Assembly: GCA_029861865.1 (NCBI GenBank)
Contig: JAOTYL010000007.1
Coordinates: forward strand, 124,001-188,000
Direction: 5' to 3'
DNA length: 64,000 nucleotides
Origin: Myxococcales bacterium
Lineage (GTDB): Bacteria > Myxococcota_A > Polyangia > Polyangiales > Houyiibacteriaceae
Below are positions 55,889 to 64,000 of the stretch, piece by piece. Made by a program: the position numbers and the translations under genes. Position 1 is the stretch's first letter. Each line of letters opens with the position of its first letter. The notes under the pieces are model-generated. The model worked only from the letters and a program-made list of their open reading frames with translations, made no database searches and was not told the DNA's origin.

Positions 55889-56542
55889 TTACAAATCAAA
55901 TAGGCGCGCTGGCTCTTCGAGCCAATGGTCTGGCTCCCCCGCCGCAAGAGTCTCTCGAGCAAAAGGCCCCCAAGTGACCGCCACCGTGGTCACGCCGGCG
56001 CGCTTTCCAGCTTCGATATCGTGAAGGGAGTCGCCGACGAATAACGCCTCTTCGGCCGAAGCCCCCAAGGCGCCGAGCGCCATCAGAACGGGCTCTGGGT
56101 GAGGCTTGCCGTTGACCACGTCATCCGCGCATACGCGGACTGAAAACTCTTCTTCGAGCCCGAGAAGGCGAAGCCCGCGCTTCGCTCCAGTGCTGAGCTT
56201 GCTGGTTACCAGCCCGAGCGCGACCCCCATATCGTGGAGCCTTCGAACCGTATCGACGACACCGGGGTAGGGCTTGGCCATCGCATCATGGTGCGTGAGA
56301 TTGTACGTCCGATAGGTATCGAGCATCGCAGCGAGCCCTTCTTTGGACTGGGCTACGCGGTTCAGCTGATCGCGAAGAGGCGTCCCAACGCCCGAAAGCC
56401 AATGAGCGTCCGAAAACTCCCGACCAAGGTGCACCCGGGACGTGTGATGAAACGACGTGAGAATCAGGTCGATCGAATCGAGCAGGGTCCCATCGAGGTC
56501 GAATAAGTAAGCGTGCATGGTTTTCGGCAATTGGTACGCCAC
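55889..56542 (-). CDS. HAD-superfamily phosphatase
   Basis: The protein has LFDLDGTLLDS (motif I), VTSKLS (motif II) and FVGDSLHDIEAG (motif IV). It resembles phosphoglycolate phosphatase or pyrophosphatase PpaX. Start may be 56518 instead of 56542. It is 10 bp after the TER-like gene. Confidence 0.88.
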   Translation of the reverse strand: MAYQLPKTMHAYLFDLDGTLLDSIDLILTSFHHTSRVHLGREFSDAHWLSGVGTPLRDQLNRVAQSKEGLAAMLDTYRTYNLTHHDAMAKPYPGVVDTVRRLHDMGVALGLVTSKLSTGAKRGLRLLGLEEEFSVRVCADDVVNGKPHPEPVLMALGALGASAEEALFVGDSLHDIEAGKRAGVTTVAVTWGPFARETLAAGEPDHWLEEPARLFDL

Positions 56543-56552
56543 CGCGCCGTCT

Positions 56553-57866
56553 CTATCGGACTAGCTGAGGACGTTCGGCACTCGCGTCGCCCGCTACAGT
56601 CTCGCTGACCGCATCAGTTTGGCTCTGGATTTCGAACTTCATGCCTGCATTCCGCAGACGTTCGATCAATCGCATCCCCATGGCGACGGCCGGCGTGGTG
56701 ATGCCGCCCTCGCTTTGCAAGTTCGCCCCGTCGAGCGCGAGGCAGAGCGCCGCCTCGCTCAACATGATCGCCGTAGCGCCGTAACCCGGGTCTTGATAGC
56801 CCTCGACGATCCCTCGGACTTCGTTGCCGTCGCCGAGCGCGATGAGCCTGGTCTTGAAGAATCCATTTTCGCGGGCTTCTTTGTCCGGCCCCTCTCCAGG
56901 CACGGGTAGCCGCTTTTGGATTATCGGTCGGGTGAGGGGGAAGGCGACCAGACCTAAGAAACCCATTATGCCGCCCGCGATCGTCACGGCCCGCGTGAAG
57001 CCTTTGGGGCCTTTCCCCGCGCTCATCACTTCGGAGTAACGAAAGTCTTTGCCCCAAGGGAGTCCCATGAGCGCGTGGCTTCGACGGACGATACGGGTGT
57101 TGATCCCTGCCATCACGAAGGGCGCGGTCCACATATCGAAGTCGTGATCGAAGCGTACGCCCGTTTGGTCGCTCTTGTCGGGCCCGCGCACGCCCTTGGG
57201 GTTCAGTGCGTAGGGGTTTCCGAGAACTTTTCTCACACTCGGGTTTGCTTTGATCTCGTCGACCATGTTCATCATGGTAGCTAGCGTTCCGCCGCTCGGT
57301 CCGCCTCTCAAATCGGCCGCCATCTTCACCTCTGACGCGTATTTGCCATGAAGCTTCTTCATGGCCTCTTGGACCATCAATGTGCCGAGGTCGGACGGAA
57401 CCGAATCGAAGCCGCAGCAATGGACGATGCGCGCGCCGTTGTTCTGCGCCGTTTCGTGGTGCGCGTCAATCATGTCTCGGATGAAGTTGGACTCGCCCGT
57501 CAGGTCGCAGTAGTCGGTCGCGTTTCGCACGCAGGCAGCGACCAGCTCATGCCCGTACTTGGCATAGGGACCTACGGCGGAGATGACCACCTCGGCGCGC
57601 GACGCGATCGCATCGAGCGACGCGCCATCGAAGCTGTCACCGATCAAGATCGGCAGCTCGGGGGCGCCGATCTCTCGGGCGAGCGCGTCGAGCTTTTCTT
57701 GGTTGCGGCCGGCGAGGGCGAGCCGAAGCTTCGCCGGGTTGCCGTCGCGGTGCAGGTAGTTGCGTACGAGATAGTCGGCGACGAGCTTGCCGGTGAAGCC
57801 GGTTGCGCCCCAGAGGACGATGTCGAAGTCGCGCGACCGATTGCGGGTACGGGGGAGGTTGGGCAT
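56553..57866 (-). CDS. Saccharopine-dehydrogenase-like / trans-acting enoyl reductase family protein
   Basis: The ATG at 57866 gives 437 residues. It has the Rossmann motif WGATGFTGKLVADYL and the segment CGFDSVPSDLGTL, which is conserved in this family, known from mycobacterial Rv2953 (PDIM/PGL synthesis) and from lipid-associated SCCPDH. It reduces double bonds in acyl chains in mycobacteria. The substrate here is unknown. The open frame up to 59099 is an artefact on the antisense side of the beta-CASP gene. Confidence 0.83.
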   Translation of the reverse strand: MPNLPRTRNRSRDFDIVLWGATGFTGKLVADYLVRNYLHRDGNPAKLRLALAGRNQEKLDALAREIGAPELPILIGDSFDGASLDAIASRAEVVISAVGPYAKYGHELVAACVRNATDYCDLTGESNFIRDMIDAHHETAQNNGARIVHCCGFDSVPSDLGTLMVQEAMKKLHGKYASEVKMAADLRGGPSGGTLATMMNMVDEIKANPSVRKVLGNPYALNPKGVRGPDKSDQTGVRFDHDFDMWTAPFVMAGINTRIVRRSHALMGLPWGKDFRYSEVMSAGKGPKGFTRAVTIAGGIMGFLGLVAFPLTRPIIQKRLPVPGEGPDKEARENGFFKTRLIALGDGNEVRGIVEGYQDPGYGATAIMLSEAALCLALDGANLQSEGGITTPAVAMGMRLIERLRNAGMKFEIQSQTDAVSETVAGDASAERPQLVR

Positions 57867-57974
57867 GGCAGATGCATAGGGCAGGGGCTGCCACGACGCC
57901 AGCCCGAAATCCGAGGCCCGCAAGAAGCCGCAAACGCCCTTTGCTCGAGGTCCTTTGAATAGTAAGAGGGTCCC

Positions 57975-59381
57975 ATGCACGTGGAGTTCGTCGGTGCGGC
58001 CGGTGGGAATGTCACCGGATCGCGACACCTGGTACACACCGAGCACGCCACGATCCTGCTCGACTGCGGCCTTTTTCAGGGGCGACGCAAGGATACCTAC
58101 GAGCGAAACCGTGACCTCGGCTTTCGGGCGTCCGATGTCGACGTCATGGTGCTGTCCCACGCCCACATCGACCATTCGGGGGCCCTGCCACGGCTCTATC
58201 GGCAGGGGTTCCGCGGCCCGATCTACTGCACGCCTGCAACACGCGATCTTTGTGCGGTCATGCTCGAGGATTCGGCCGAGATTCAACGGCAGGACGCAGC
58301 CTACATCAACCGCGCGATCGAACGAGACCACGCGGACATGGAGCCGGTCGAGCCGCTTTACACACAGGATGACGTCGTTGGCACCCTCGGCCTGATGGTG
58401 AACGTTCCCTATCACCGAGAGATCGTGATCGCAGAAGGTGTGAAACTCACCTATTGCGACGCGGGGCACGTGCTCGGAAGCGCGATGGTCGCGCTCGACA
58501 TCGATGTGGTGGGCGAGGAGCGTCGCCTCGTTTTTTCTGGCGACATCGGGAGGCGCCACATGCCGATCCTGCGAGACCCCGAAATCCCGCCGCGGGCCAC
58601 CTACCTGCTCATGGAGAGCACGTATGGCGATCGAAACCATGACCCGATCGAGCGGATGGAGGACGAGCTGCACGACGTGATCAGCCGAACGGTTGACCGG
58701 GGCGGCAAAGTGATCGTCCCGTCCTTCGCGCTTGAGCGCGCCCAGGAGGTCATCTATGCCCTCAAAGATCTCAAGAACCAAGGGCGTCTGCCCGATGTTC
58801 CGGTCTACGTGGATTCTCCGTTGACGGTGAAGGTGACCGACGTGTTCCGGATGCATCCCAACTGCTTCGACCGCAGAGCAAGGGAGCTCGTCCTGAGTGG
58901 CGACTCGCCCTTCGACTTCGAGGGGCTCAAGTACGTCTCTTCCGTCGAGGATTCCAAGGCGATCGACCGAAGTGACGATCCGGCGGTGATCATTTCTGCG
59001 AGCGGCATGTGTGAGTTTGGTCGCGTCGTTCATCATCTGGTCGCCAGCATCGAGAACCGAAAGAACACCGTCATGATCGTAGGCTTTCAGGCGCAGCACA
59101 CCCTAGGGCGACGCCTGGTGGAGCGGCGGTCGCGGGTTCGAATCTTCGGCGTCGAACGTGACCGTCACGCGGAGGTGGCCGTGTTGAACGGTTTCAGCGC
59201 GCACGCCGGGCAGGACGACCTCATCGACTATGCGGAGCGCGTCCGCGAAGCCGGCAGCCTTCGCACCGTCGCTTTGGTGCACGGAGAAGACGAGCCGCGC
59301 AACACGTTGAAGGAGTTACTCGAAGCGAGGGGCTTTCCGAGCGTCCTGACGCCGAAGCGCGGAGATCGTCTGCGGCTCTGA
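57975..59381 (+). CDS. Metallo-beta-lactamase fold beta-CASP RNA-processing-like protein
   Basis: The 468-residue protein begins VEFVGAAGGNVTGSRHLV and has the metal motif HAHIDHSG (HXHXDH). The beta-CASP segment and the C-terminal FSAHAGQDDL (motif C) are visible. Archaeal/bacterial homologues are CPSF-like RNA exonuclease or endonuclease proteins. RNA cleavage is expected but not tested here. It is divergent from the TER-like gene by 108 bp. Confidence 0.9.
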   Translation: MHVEFVGAAGGNVTGSRHLVHTEHATILLDCGLFQGRRKDTYERNRDLGFRASDVDVMVLSHAHIDHSGALPRLYRQGFRGPIYCTPATRDLCAVMLEDSAEIQRQDAAYINRAIERDHADMEPVEPLYTQDDVVGTLGLMVNVPYHREIVIAEGVKLTYCDAGHVLGSAMVALDIDVVGEERRLVFSGDIGRRHMPILRDPEIPPRATYLLMESTYGDRNHDPIERMEDELHDVISRTVDRGGKVIVPSFALERAQEVIYALKDLKNQGRLPDVPVYVDSPLTVKVTDVFRMHPNCFDRRARELVLSGDSPFDFEGLKYVSSVEDSKAIDRSDDPAVIISASGMCEFGRVVHHLVASIENRKNTVMIVGFQAQHTLGRRLVERRSRVRIFGVERDRHAEVAVLNGFSAHAGQDDLIDYAERVREAGSLRTVALVHGEDEPRNTLKELLEARGFPSVLTPKRGDRLRL

Positions 59382-59569
59382 CTAGCGCGCCAATTTTGCG
59401 TCGTGAATGGTCCTCCACCCTGAACGGTGCGTCTCGCCGCCCGAGCTGTCGCACGATCGGGGTGAGCGGTAGCTTGGTTCCAGACCGTTCGTGTCCCACG
59501 GTTATCCCTACACACGATCGCGCCACCGATACTTTGCATGCCGCGATCAGAGCCGGTAAAGCTCCACCC
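59382..59569. other. Intergenic gap beta-CASP / Rieske
   Basis: About 188 bp. It contains a weak AT-rich element but no clear hairpin or promoter. An open frame continues through it into the Rieske gene, so the Rieske start could lie further upstream (59396). Confidence 0.4.
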
Positions 59570-60718
59570 ATGCAGGGCAGTACCCTGGTCCGCCTTCGGG
59601 CCAACGAGAAGACGACGCGTCCCGGCCTCGCACACAAGGCGCGCCAAGTAGGGATGAACCCCAACCACTGGTATCCCGCAGCGTTCAGTCGTGACGTGAA
59701 GCGCAAGCAGGTGATCGAGACCCGGTTTTCCGGCGGGGATCTCGCCGTCTTTCGTGGAGACGACGGCGTCGCGCAAGTCCTCGAGAACCGCTGCGCCCAT
59801 CGACACATCAAGCTGAGCCACGGCAGTGTCGAGAACTGCACCCTCGTTTGCCTCTACCACGGCTGGACGTACGACCGGTCCGGCGAGCTCGTCGCCACCA
59901 AGCACGACGACTTTGGCAAAAAGCTCCCTTCTGCCCGCGTGCAGAGCTACCCGACTCGCGAGCGTTACGGCATCGTGTGGTTCTTTCCGGGGGACCCAGA
60001 GCTTGCGAAGGTCACACCGCTCGTCGAGATTCCGAATTTCGAAGGCACCGAGGCCTGGGCCTCGCTTTCGTTCGCCTATACCTGGGCGGCCCATCATTCG
60101 ATGGTGATCGACAATCTCTGCAACCTGACCCACCTCTGGGTGCACGGGAAATGGATCCCGTACGCCGACACGTTCCTGGCCGACCACACGCTCGAGGGTG
60201 ACAAGATCACGCTCACATGGAGGCACCAACTCCGCCGTGACTATCAGTACCCGCTCACGAGACGGCTCTTCGGGAAAGACCAGGGAGCCGAGAGCGACAC
60301 TTTCATGGTCTACGACTATCCGTACCAGAGTGCGCTGAGCAACAATCGGGTGCGTTCCAACAACTTCATGCTGCCGATGGACGACACTACGACGAAGGTG
60401 TTCTCGCTTCAGCAGTGGAAGCCCGCAACGATCCCATTCACCAAAGGCCGTCTTTTCCCGCGCGCCATGGCGCAGCTCATGATGCCCTTGCTTCGACCGT
60501 ACGTGAAAGAGGTCTTTCGTCAGGACGGCTTCACCGTCGAAGAGGAGCAGGTCGCCTATCTGCGATATGCCGACAAAGCCATCCCCGAGCCCAACCCGTC
60601 CGTCAACCGCTTCAACAAGCTCGCCGTTCAGAAATGGAACGACTACCTCGACTACGGCCAAACCGGAAAGCTCACCGAGCGACAAATGGCCGAACAGACC
60701 CGGTTAAAACGCCTGTAG
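59570..60718 (+). CDS. Rieske [2Fe-2S] aromatic-ring-hydroxylating-type oxygenase
   Basis: The ATG at 59570 gives 382 residues. The Rieske cluster ligands are CAH and CLYHGW (C-X-H ... C-X2-H). The mononuclear iron site DNLCNLTHLWVHGK (Asp/His/His) is intact. Related oxygenases include plant-type PaO/CAO and steroid ketosteroid 9-alpha-hydroxylase-like enzymes. The substrate is unknown. The next gene is ArsC/Spx-like. Confidence 0.87.
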   Translation: MQGSTLVRLRANEKTTRPGLAHKARQVGMNPNHWYPAAFSRDVKRKQVIETRFSGGDLAVFRGDDGVAQVLENRCAHRHIKLSHGSVENCTLVCLYHGWTYDRSGELVATKHDDFGKKLPSARVQSYPTRERYGIVWFFPGDPELAKVTPLVEIPNFEGTEAWASLSFAYTWAAHHSMVIDNLCNLTHLWVHGKWIPYADTFLADHTLEGDKITLTWRHQLRRDYQYPLTRRLFGKDQGAESDTFMVYDYPYQSALSNNRVRSNNFMLPMDDTTTKVFSLQQWKPATIPFTKGRLFPRAMAQLMMPLLRPYVKEVFRQDGFTVEEEQVAYLRYADKAIPEPNPSVNRFNKLAVQKWNDYLDYGQTGKLTERQMAEQTRLKRL

Positions 60719-60761
60719 CGACGCGCGGCGCAGCTTCGAACCGTGTGCTACGCATCGGGCG

Positions 60762-61121
60762 ATGTCGATTGTCGTGTATCAGTATTCGAAGTGCGGCACC
60801 TGCAAGAAAGCGCGGCAGTTTCTCGAAGAAGCGGGAGTGGACTTCAAGTCGAAGGACATCGTCACCAATCCGCCGTCGAAGGTGCTTCTCGCCAAGGCCT
60901 ACAGGTTGTCGGGCCTGCCCATCAAGAAACTCTTCAACACGTCGGGTCAGAGCTATCGCGATGGTGGCTTCAAAGACAAGCTTCCAAAGATGACCGACGA
61001 CCAAGCGCTGACCGCGCTGGCGGCGGACGGAAAGCTGATCAAACGTCCGTTGGTCCTGGGGGACGGGTTCGCGCTCGTGGGCTTCCAAGAAGACGAATGG
61101 CGGAAGGCGCTCGGGGTTTGA
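60762..61121 (+). CDS. ArsC/Spx/MgsR-family thioredoxin-fold protein
   Basis: The 119-residue protein starts with IVVYQYSKCGTCKKARQFL, a CXXC typical of Spx/MgsR/ArsC-related proteins, with the conserved RPLVLGDG segment. Its most common role is arsenate reductase-like or unknown; it is not diagnostic for Spx outside Firmicutes. Confidence 0.88.
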   Translation: MSIVVYQYSKCGTCKKARQFLEEAGVDFKSKDIVTNPPSKVLLAKAYRLSGLPIKKLFNTSGQSYRDGGFKDKLPKMTDDQALTALAADGKLIKRPLVLGDGFALVGFQEDEWRKALGV

Positions 61122-61169
61122 GCCCACGCGACTAGGCGTGTGCGACGACCTTGATCTCGATCAAGCCGT

Positions 61170-63086
61170 CTAGAGCGCGTTACACACGCTTAGCAGTCTG
61201 GCAGCTGTCGGCTCGAGGCCTGTGATCGACAAGTCGGCTTCGGCCGCATCGAGATCGGCGTTGAGACGGTCGACTGGACCTGCCTCGAGGTCACCATCGG
61301 AGAGCGCGCGGGCTAGGGAAGCGCGGCTCTGGTCGATCAAAACTTGGACTTGGCGAATGTCTTGGTTCGCCGAGGCGGGCGCGGAGTTCGCAATCGTCGC
61401 GGCGTTTTGAGCGCGCGCTCCCGCGGCGCAGCTTGCGTCACGGACGAGCAAGTCGTTCCGAATCGGCTTGTACCTCGAGATGCCGCCGATGATGTCTTCG
61501 ATGAGGTCCCCCAAGATCGCTTTGCCCGCCACGCGCCGCACCGGGGAGTTTGCAGTGTAGATGCCCCCGTCGGGCGCCACGCTCGTCACGGCGATCGATT
61601 CCTCCCGACCCTGGGTAAACGAGAGCAACTCACCTGTGTCGCGATCGAGAAGTCCGACCCCTACCTTCAGCATGATCTCTCGCCCCTGGATCGTCTGTCC
61701 GCCGCCGACGCTGACGGCGATTCCGTTGGCTGTGATCGTCGGAGTGAGCGCCTGAAACTCGAGGAGGATCTGTGGGTCGTCGGGGAAGGCGCCAAAGGTG
61801 GCCGTCCAATCGAGGCTCGCGCTGTCACCGTTGTCGGTCAGCTTGAAGACGTCTTTGCGGGTGACCGCGAAGAGCTCGCCGTTGTCGGGTGAAACCGCGA
61901 TCGACGCGGCGATTGGCTCGCCTACGTCAAAGCGCCAAAGCTCATTCATCTCGCGATCGAGCGCAATGACGTTCCCGAGATTGTCGGAGACGAAGACCCT
62001 CTCGCCGTCTTCGCTGATCGATGGCGTCGAGCCTGTGCCACCTTCGAAGGTAGTGGAGTTAAGGACTTGGAACTCCAGGCCGCCGTTTCCGTCGTCCGCC
62101 AAATCGACCGAGTAGAGGGCACCGAGCTCGGACTTACCGTCCGCGGTCCCGTCCGCTGCATCGTCTGCGGTCGCGGCGACGTAGATCACGCTCGTATTGG
62201 GGTCGATCGCGAAGTAGTTGGTCACTACCGAGCCACCACCGAAGATCACATCGATGATCACCGACCAAAGGCTCAGCCCACTCGGGGTTTGGCCAAACAC
62301 CTCGTCTGTCAGTGCGTTACTGGCGTCGATGACGAACGGGGGAAACTCGATCTCCACACTGGCTGCGGGCGCGCCCGGGATTTGGCCGTTGGGAGCCTTC
62401 TTGGTGCCGGTCGCTCGATCGAAGGCGAAGATTTCGCCGCCGATGGTCAGGCCTACGACTGAATCGGTCCGCGGATGATAGTTGAAACCAAACGAGTGTG
62501 TGGTGGAGCGTTCGCCCTGCACGATATCTGGCAGCGTGAGTCCGGTAGGCACTCGCCAGATCTCGCTGCCGTCGGGCCTCAGCGCCATCGCTTCGGTGTA
62601 GGTCGCATGATAGACGATCTGCGCTCCAGGGTTATCCGGGTCGTTCAAGATCAGGATCGCTCCGCTACCGGCGTTGCTTCCGTTGCTGGGGATCGCCCAG
62701 TTGCGTTCACCGGTTTCGGCGTCGAGCGACACGAGAGACACGTCGTCATCTTCCGGCGGGAACAAGGGACTGAAGTAGAGATTGCCCTCGTTGTCGTAGG
62801 TCGGCCCTTCGGGGACGTAAAAGCGCGTTTCCTTCGTCCAGGCGAGCTCCATCATCGGCGCTGCCGCAATCCATACATTGTCGCTGTTGTTGGGCCCGAC
62901 GTGCATCGTGTGAAAGGCGTTGGGCTCGGGAATGATCCCGTAGTCATAAACGCCCACGGTTCTCGCGCCCACAGGGACCCAACCGTCTACGCCGAGCGGT
63001 TCTTGTTCCGAGTCGGAACAGCCGACAGCGGCCATCAGGGCAAGGCTCACAACAAGGGCGACGAGCATCCGAGGATCGGTGCGCAT
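61170..63086 (-). CDS. PQQ-like beta-propeller lipoprotein
   Basis: The 638-residue protein has a lipobox (LMAAVGC) and repeated beta-propeller blades (for example SLDAETGERNWAIPS, FAFDRATGTKKAP, ALDREMNELWRFDVG). No PQQ-binding enzyme residues are evident. It probably serves as a surface protein-protein scaffold. The C-terminal ~70 residues are helical. Confidence 0.86.
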   Translation of the reverse strand: MRTDPRMLVALVVSLALMAAVGCSDSEQEPLGVDGWVPVGARTVGVYDYGIIPEPNAFHTMHVGPNNSDNVWIAAAPMMELAWTKETRFYVPEGPTYDNEGNLYFSPLFPPEDDDVSLVSLDAETGERNWAIPSNGSNAGSGAILILNDPDNPGAQIVYHATYTEAMALRPDGSEIWRVPTGLTLPDIVQGERSTTHSFGFNYHPRTDSVVGLTIGGEIFAFDRATGTKKAPNGQIPGAPAASVEIEFPPFVIDASNALTDEVFGQTPSGLSLWSVIIDVIFGGGSVVTNYFAIDPNTSVIYVAATADDAADGTADGKSELGALYSVDLADDGNGGLEFQVLNSTTFEGGTGSTPSISEDGERVFVSDNLGNVIALDREMNELWRFDVGEPIAASIAVSPDNGELFAVTRKDVFKLTDNGDSASLDWTATFGAFPDDPQILLEFQALTPTITANGIAVSVGGGQTIQGREIMLKVGVGLLDRDTGELLSFTQGREESIAVTSVAPDGGIYTANSPVRRVAGKAILGDLIEDIIGGISRYKPIRNDLLVRDASCAAGARAQNAATIANSAPASANQDIRQVQVLIDQSRASLARALSDGDLEAGPVDRLNADLDAAEADLSITGLEPTAARLLSVCNAL

Positions 63087-63141
63087 GCGGGCAAGCTTAG
63101 CCCGGGAATTCCGGAAAGCGAATGATTCACCGGAAGAAGTC

Positions 63142-64000
63142 CTAGATCGTCACGATCACGCGGCCGGCTCCCTTTCGTTCTTCGATGAATGCGTGGGCCT
63201 CCGCGATCTGCTCGAGCGCAAAGCGCGCGCCCACCGGCAGCCCCACCCACCCTTGCTGGATCGCGTCGTTCATGTCCCGCGCAGCCTCGCGCTTCGCCTC
63301 GAGAGGGAAGTCATCGCTGCCCAAGAAGAACACGCGCACATTCTTGAACACCAGAGGCCAAAATGGAATCGTCGCGTCAGGGGCGTTGCTCGCGTAGGTC
63401 GCGATCGACCCGCCGAGCTTCAGCATCTGCTCGTCGCTTGCGATGTTGGCGGCGAAGGCGACCTCGACGATGTGGTCAATTCCGCCAGGCGCGATGGCTA
63501 CAACTCGCGCTGCGGTCCCCTCGCCCGACTCGACGACTTGATGAGCCCCGGCTTCTTTCGCGACCTCTGACTGCGCCGGGCTCTGCACCGTTGCGATGAC
63601 CGTGGCGCCAGCTAGCCGCGCGAGTCGGACCGCACAGGTTCCAACCGCCCCCGCGCCACCTTGAACGAGAACGGTACGCCCCTCGACCGCGCCGCCCGCA
63701 TGGACCGCCCGATGCGCCGTCAGTCCCGGAATACCGAGGAGAGCCCCTTGCTCGAAGCTCACATCATCCGGCAGCTCGAACACCTGGGTTTCGGGGACGA
63801 CACAGAGCTCGGCGGCAGTTCCAAACGGTCGATAGCTCTGCGCGCCGAAACACCAGACCCGTTGGCCGATCCACTTGGGATCTACCCCATCGCCGACGTG
63901 GTCGACGACTCCCGCGCCATCGCTATGCGGTATGACTCGGGGATAGGGCATTCCGACCCCGAATGTGTCCTGCCGCTTTTTGACATCTCCTGGATTCACT
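63142..64000 (-). CDS. Quinone oxidoreductase/zinc-type alcohol dehydrogenase-like, 5' end cut by window edge
   Basis: The visible 286 codons run off the right edge; the N-terminal ~45 residues are missing. The segment VNPGDVKKRQ, the NADPH-binding LVQGGAGAVGTCAVRLARLAGA and the C-terminal AEAHAFIEERKGAGRVIV are characteristic of QOR (NADPH:quinone reductase) in the MDR superfamily. No zinc-binding residues are seen. It probably reduces quinones or enones. Confidence 0.9.
   Translation of the reverse strand, partial: VNPGDVKKRQDTFGVGMPYPRVIPHSDGAGVVDHVGDGVDPKWIGQRVWCFGAQSYRPFGTAAELCVVPETQVFELPDDVSFEQGALLGIPGLTAHRAVHAGGAVEGRTVLVQGGAGAVGTCAVRLARLAGATVIATVQSPAQSEVAKEAGAHQVVESGEGTAARVVAIAPGGIDHIVEVAFAANIASDEQMLKLGGSIATYASNAPDATIPFWPLVFKNVRVFFLGSDDFPLEAKREAARDMNDAIQQGWVGLPVGARFALEQIAEAHAFIEERKGAGRVIVTI

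Noticed and set aside
57867-59099. Upstream extension of the TER-like frame (minus strand)
   Set aside because: It is opposite the beta-CASP gene, with no signal of coding. The Rossmann fold and family N-terminus begin at 57866.

Overview
The window is about 64 kb of gene-dense, GC-rich bacterial chromosome, probably from a Myxococcota (former Deltaproteobacteria) relative. The grounds are the many small lipoproteins and beta-barrel proteins with clear signal peptides, a DUF547 protein, a DUF1571 protein, Cys-rich secreted lipoproteins, a B-type succinate dehydrogenase, an ATP-type PEP carboxykinase and a MutA/MutB/MeaB set. This placement is an inference, because no rRNA or other marker gene is present. 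I see no tRNA, rRNA, CRISPR array, prophage or intact insertion sequence. Both edges cut genes: sdhA on the left and a quinone oxidoreductase-like gene on the right.

Layout. 0-5.4 kb is central metabolism: sdhC-sdhA, a lysine 2,3-aminomutase and pckA. 5.4-18.3 kb holds a FAD oxidoreductase, a Nudix / M50 protease / TPR operon, a HAD phosphatase, DUF547, and a long run of envelope lipoproteins and outer-membrane proteins, with PhzF-like and SDR enzymes. 18.5-23.4 kb is a translationally coupled minus-strand operon (MepA, YheT-type hydrolase, two-peptidase NlpC/P60 lipoprotein) that looks like a peptidoglycan-processing unit. 24.1-26.7 kb is an orphan Wzz-like protein with a degenerate tyrosine-kinase domain. 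26.7-31.9 kb is the methylmalonyl-CoA mutase operon. 32-36.1 kb is a minus-strand TetR / MepA / RNase D / AI-2E run. 36-39.8 kb has enoyl-CoA hydratase, two YbjQ proteins, UDP-glucose dehydrogenase and an SRAP protein.

39.8-64 kb is rich in lipid and envelope functions: acyl-CoA dehydrogenase, DUF3556 membrane protein, GDPD, arylsulfatase, FadL-like porin, sulfotransferase, a second PYROXD2-like oxidoreductase, DoxX, a saccharopine-dehydrogenase-like (trans-acting enoyl reductase) protein, a Rieske oxygenase, a beta-CASP nuclease-like protein and a PQQ-repeat lipoprotein. Together with MutAB/MeaB (propionyl-CoA disposal), pckA and complex II, this suggests import and breakdown or remodelling of unusual (sulfated, branched or steroid-like) lipids. 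That link is inferred from gene families only.

The most unusual material is: (i) the Wzz / pseudo-kinase fusion; (ii) the NlpC/P60 protein with a second papain-like Cys-His domain; (iii) a LysM motif inside a DUF1571 protein; (iv) three arrays of a degenerate hexanucleotide repeat that each carry or abut a stop codon; (v) a two-copy G-rich repeat that begins at the stop codons of unrelated genes; (vi) REP-like GGGGAC/GTCCCC palindromes; and (vii) a 163-bp near-palindromic intergenic element. Many neighbouring same-strand genes overlap by 4 bp (ATGA/GTGA), and several convergent pairs overlap by 4-35 bp. No intergenic gap exceeds about 235 bp.
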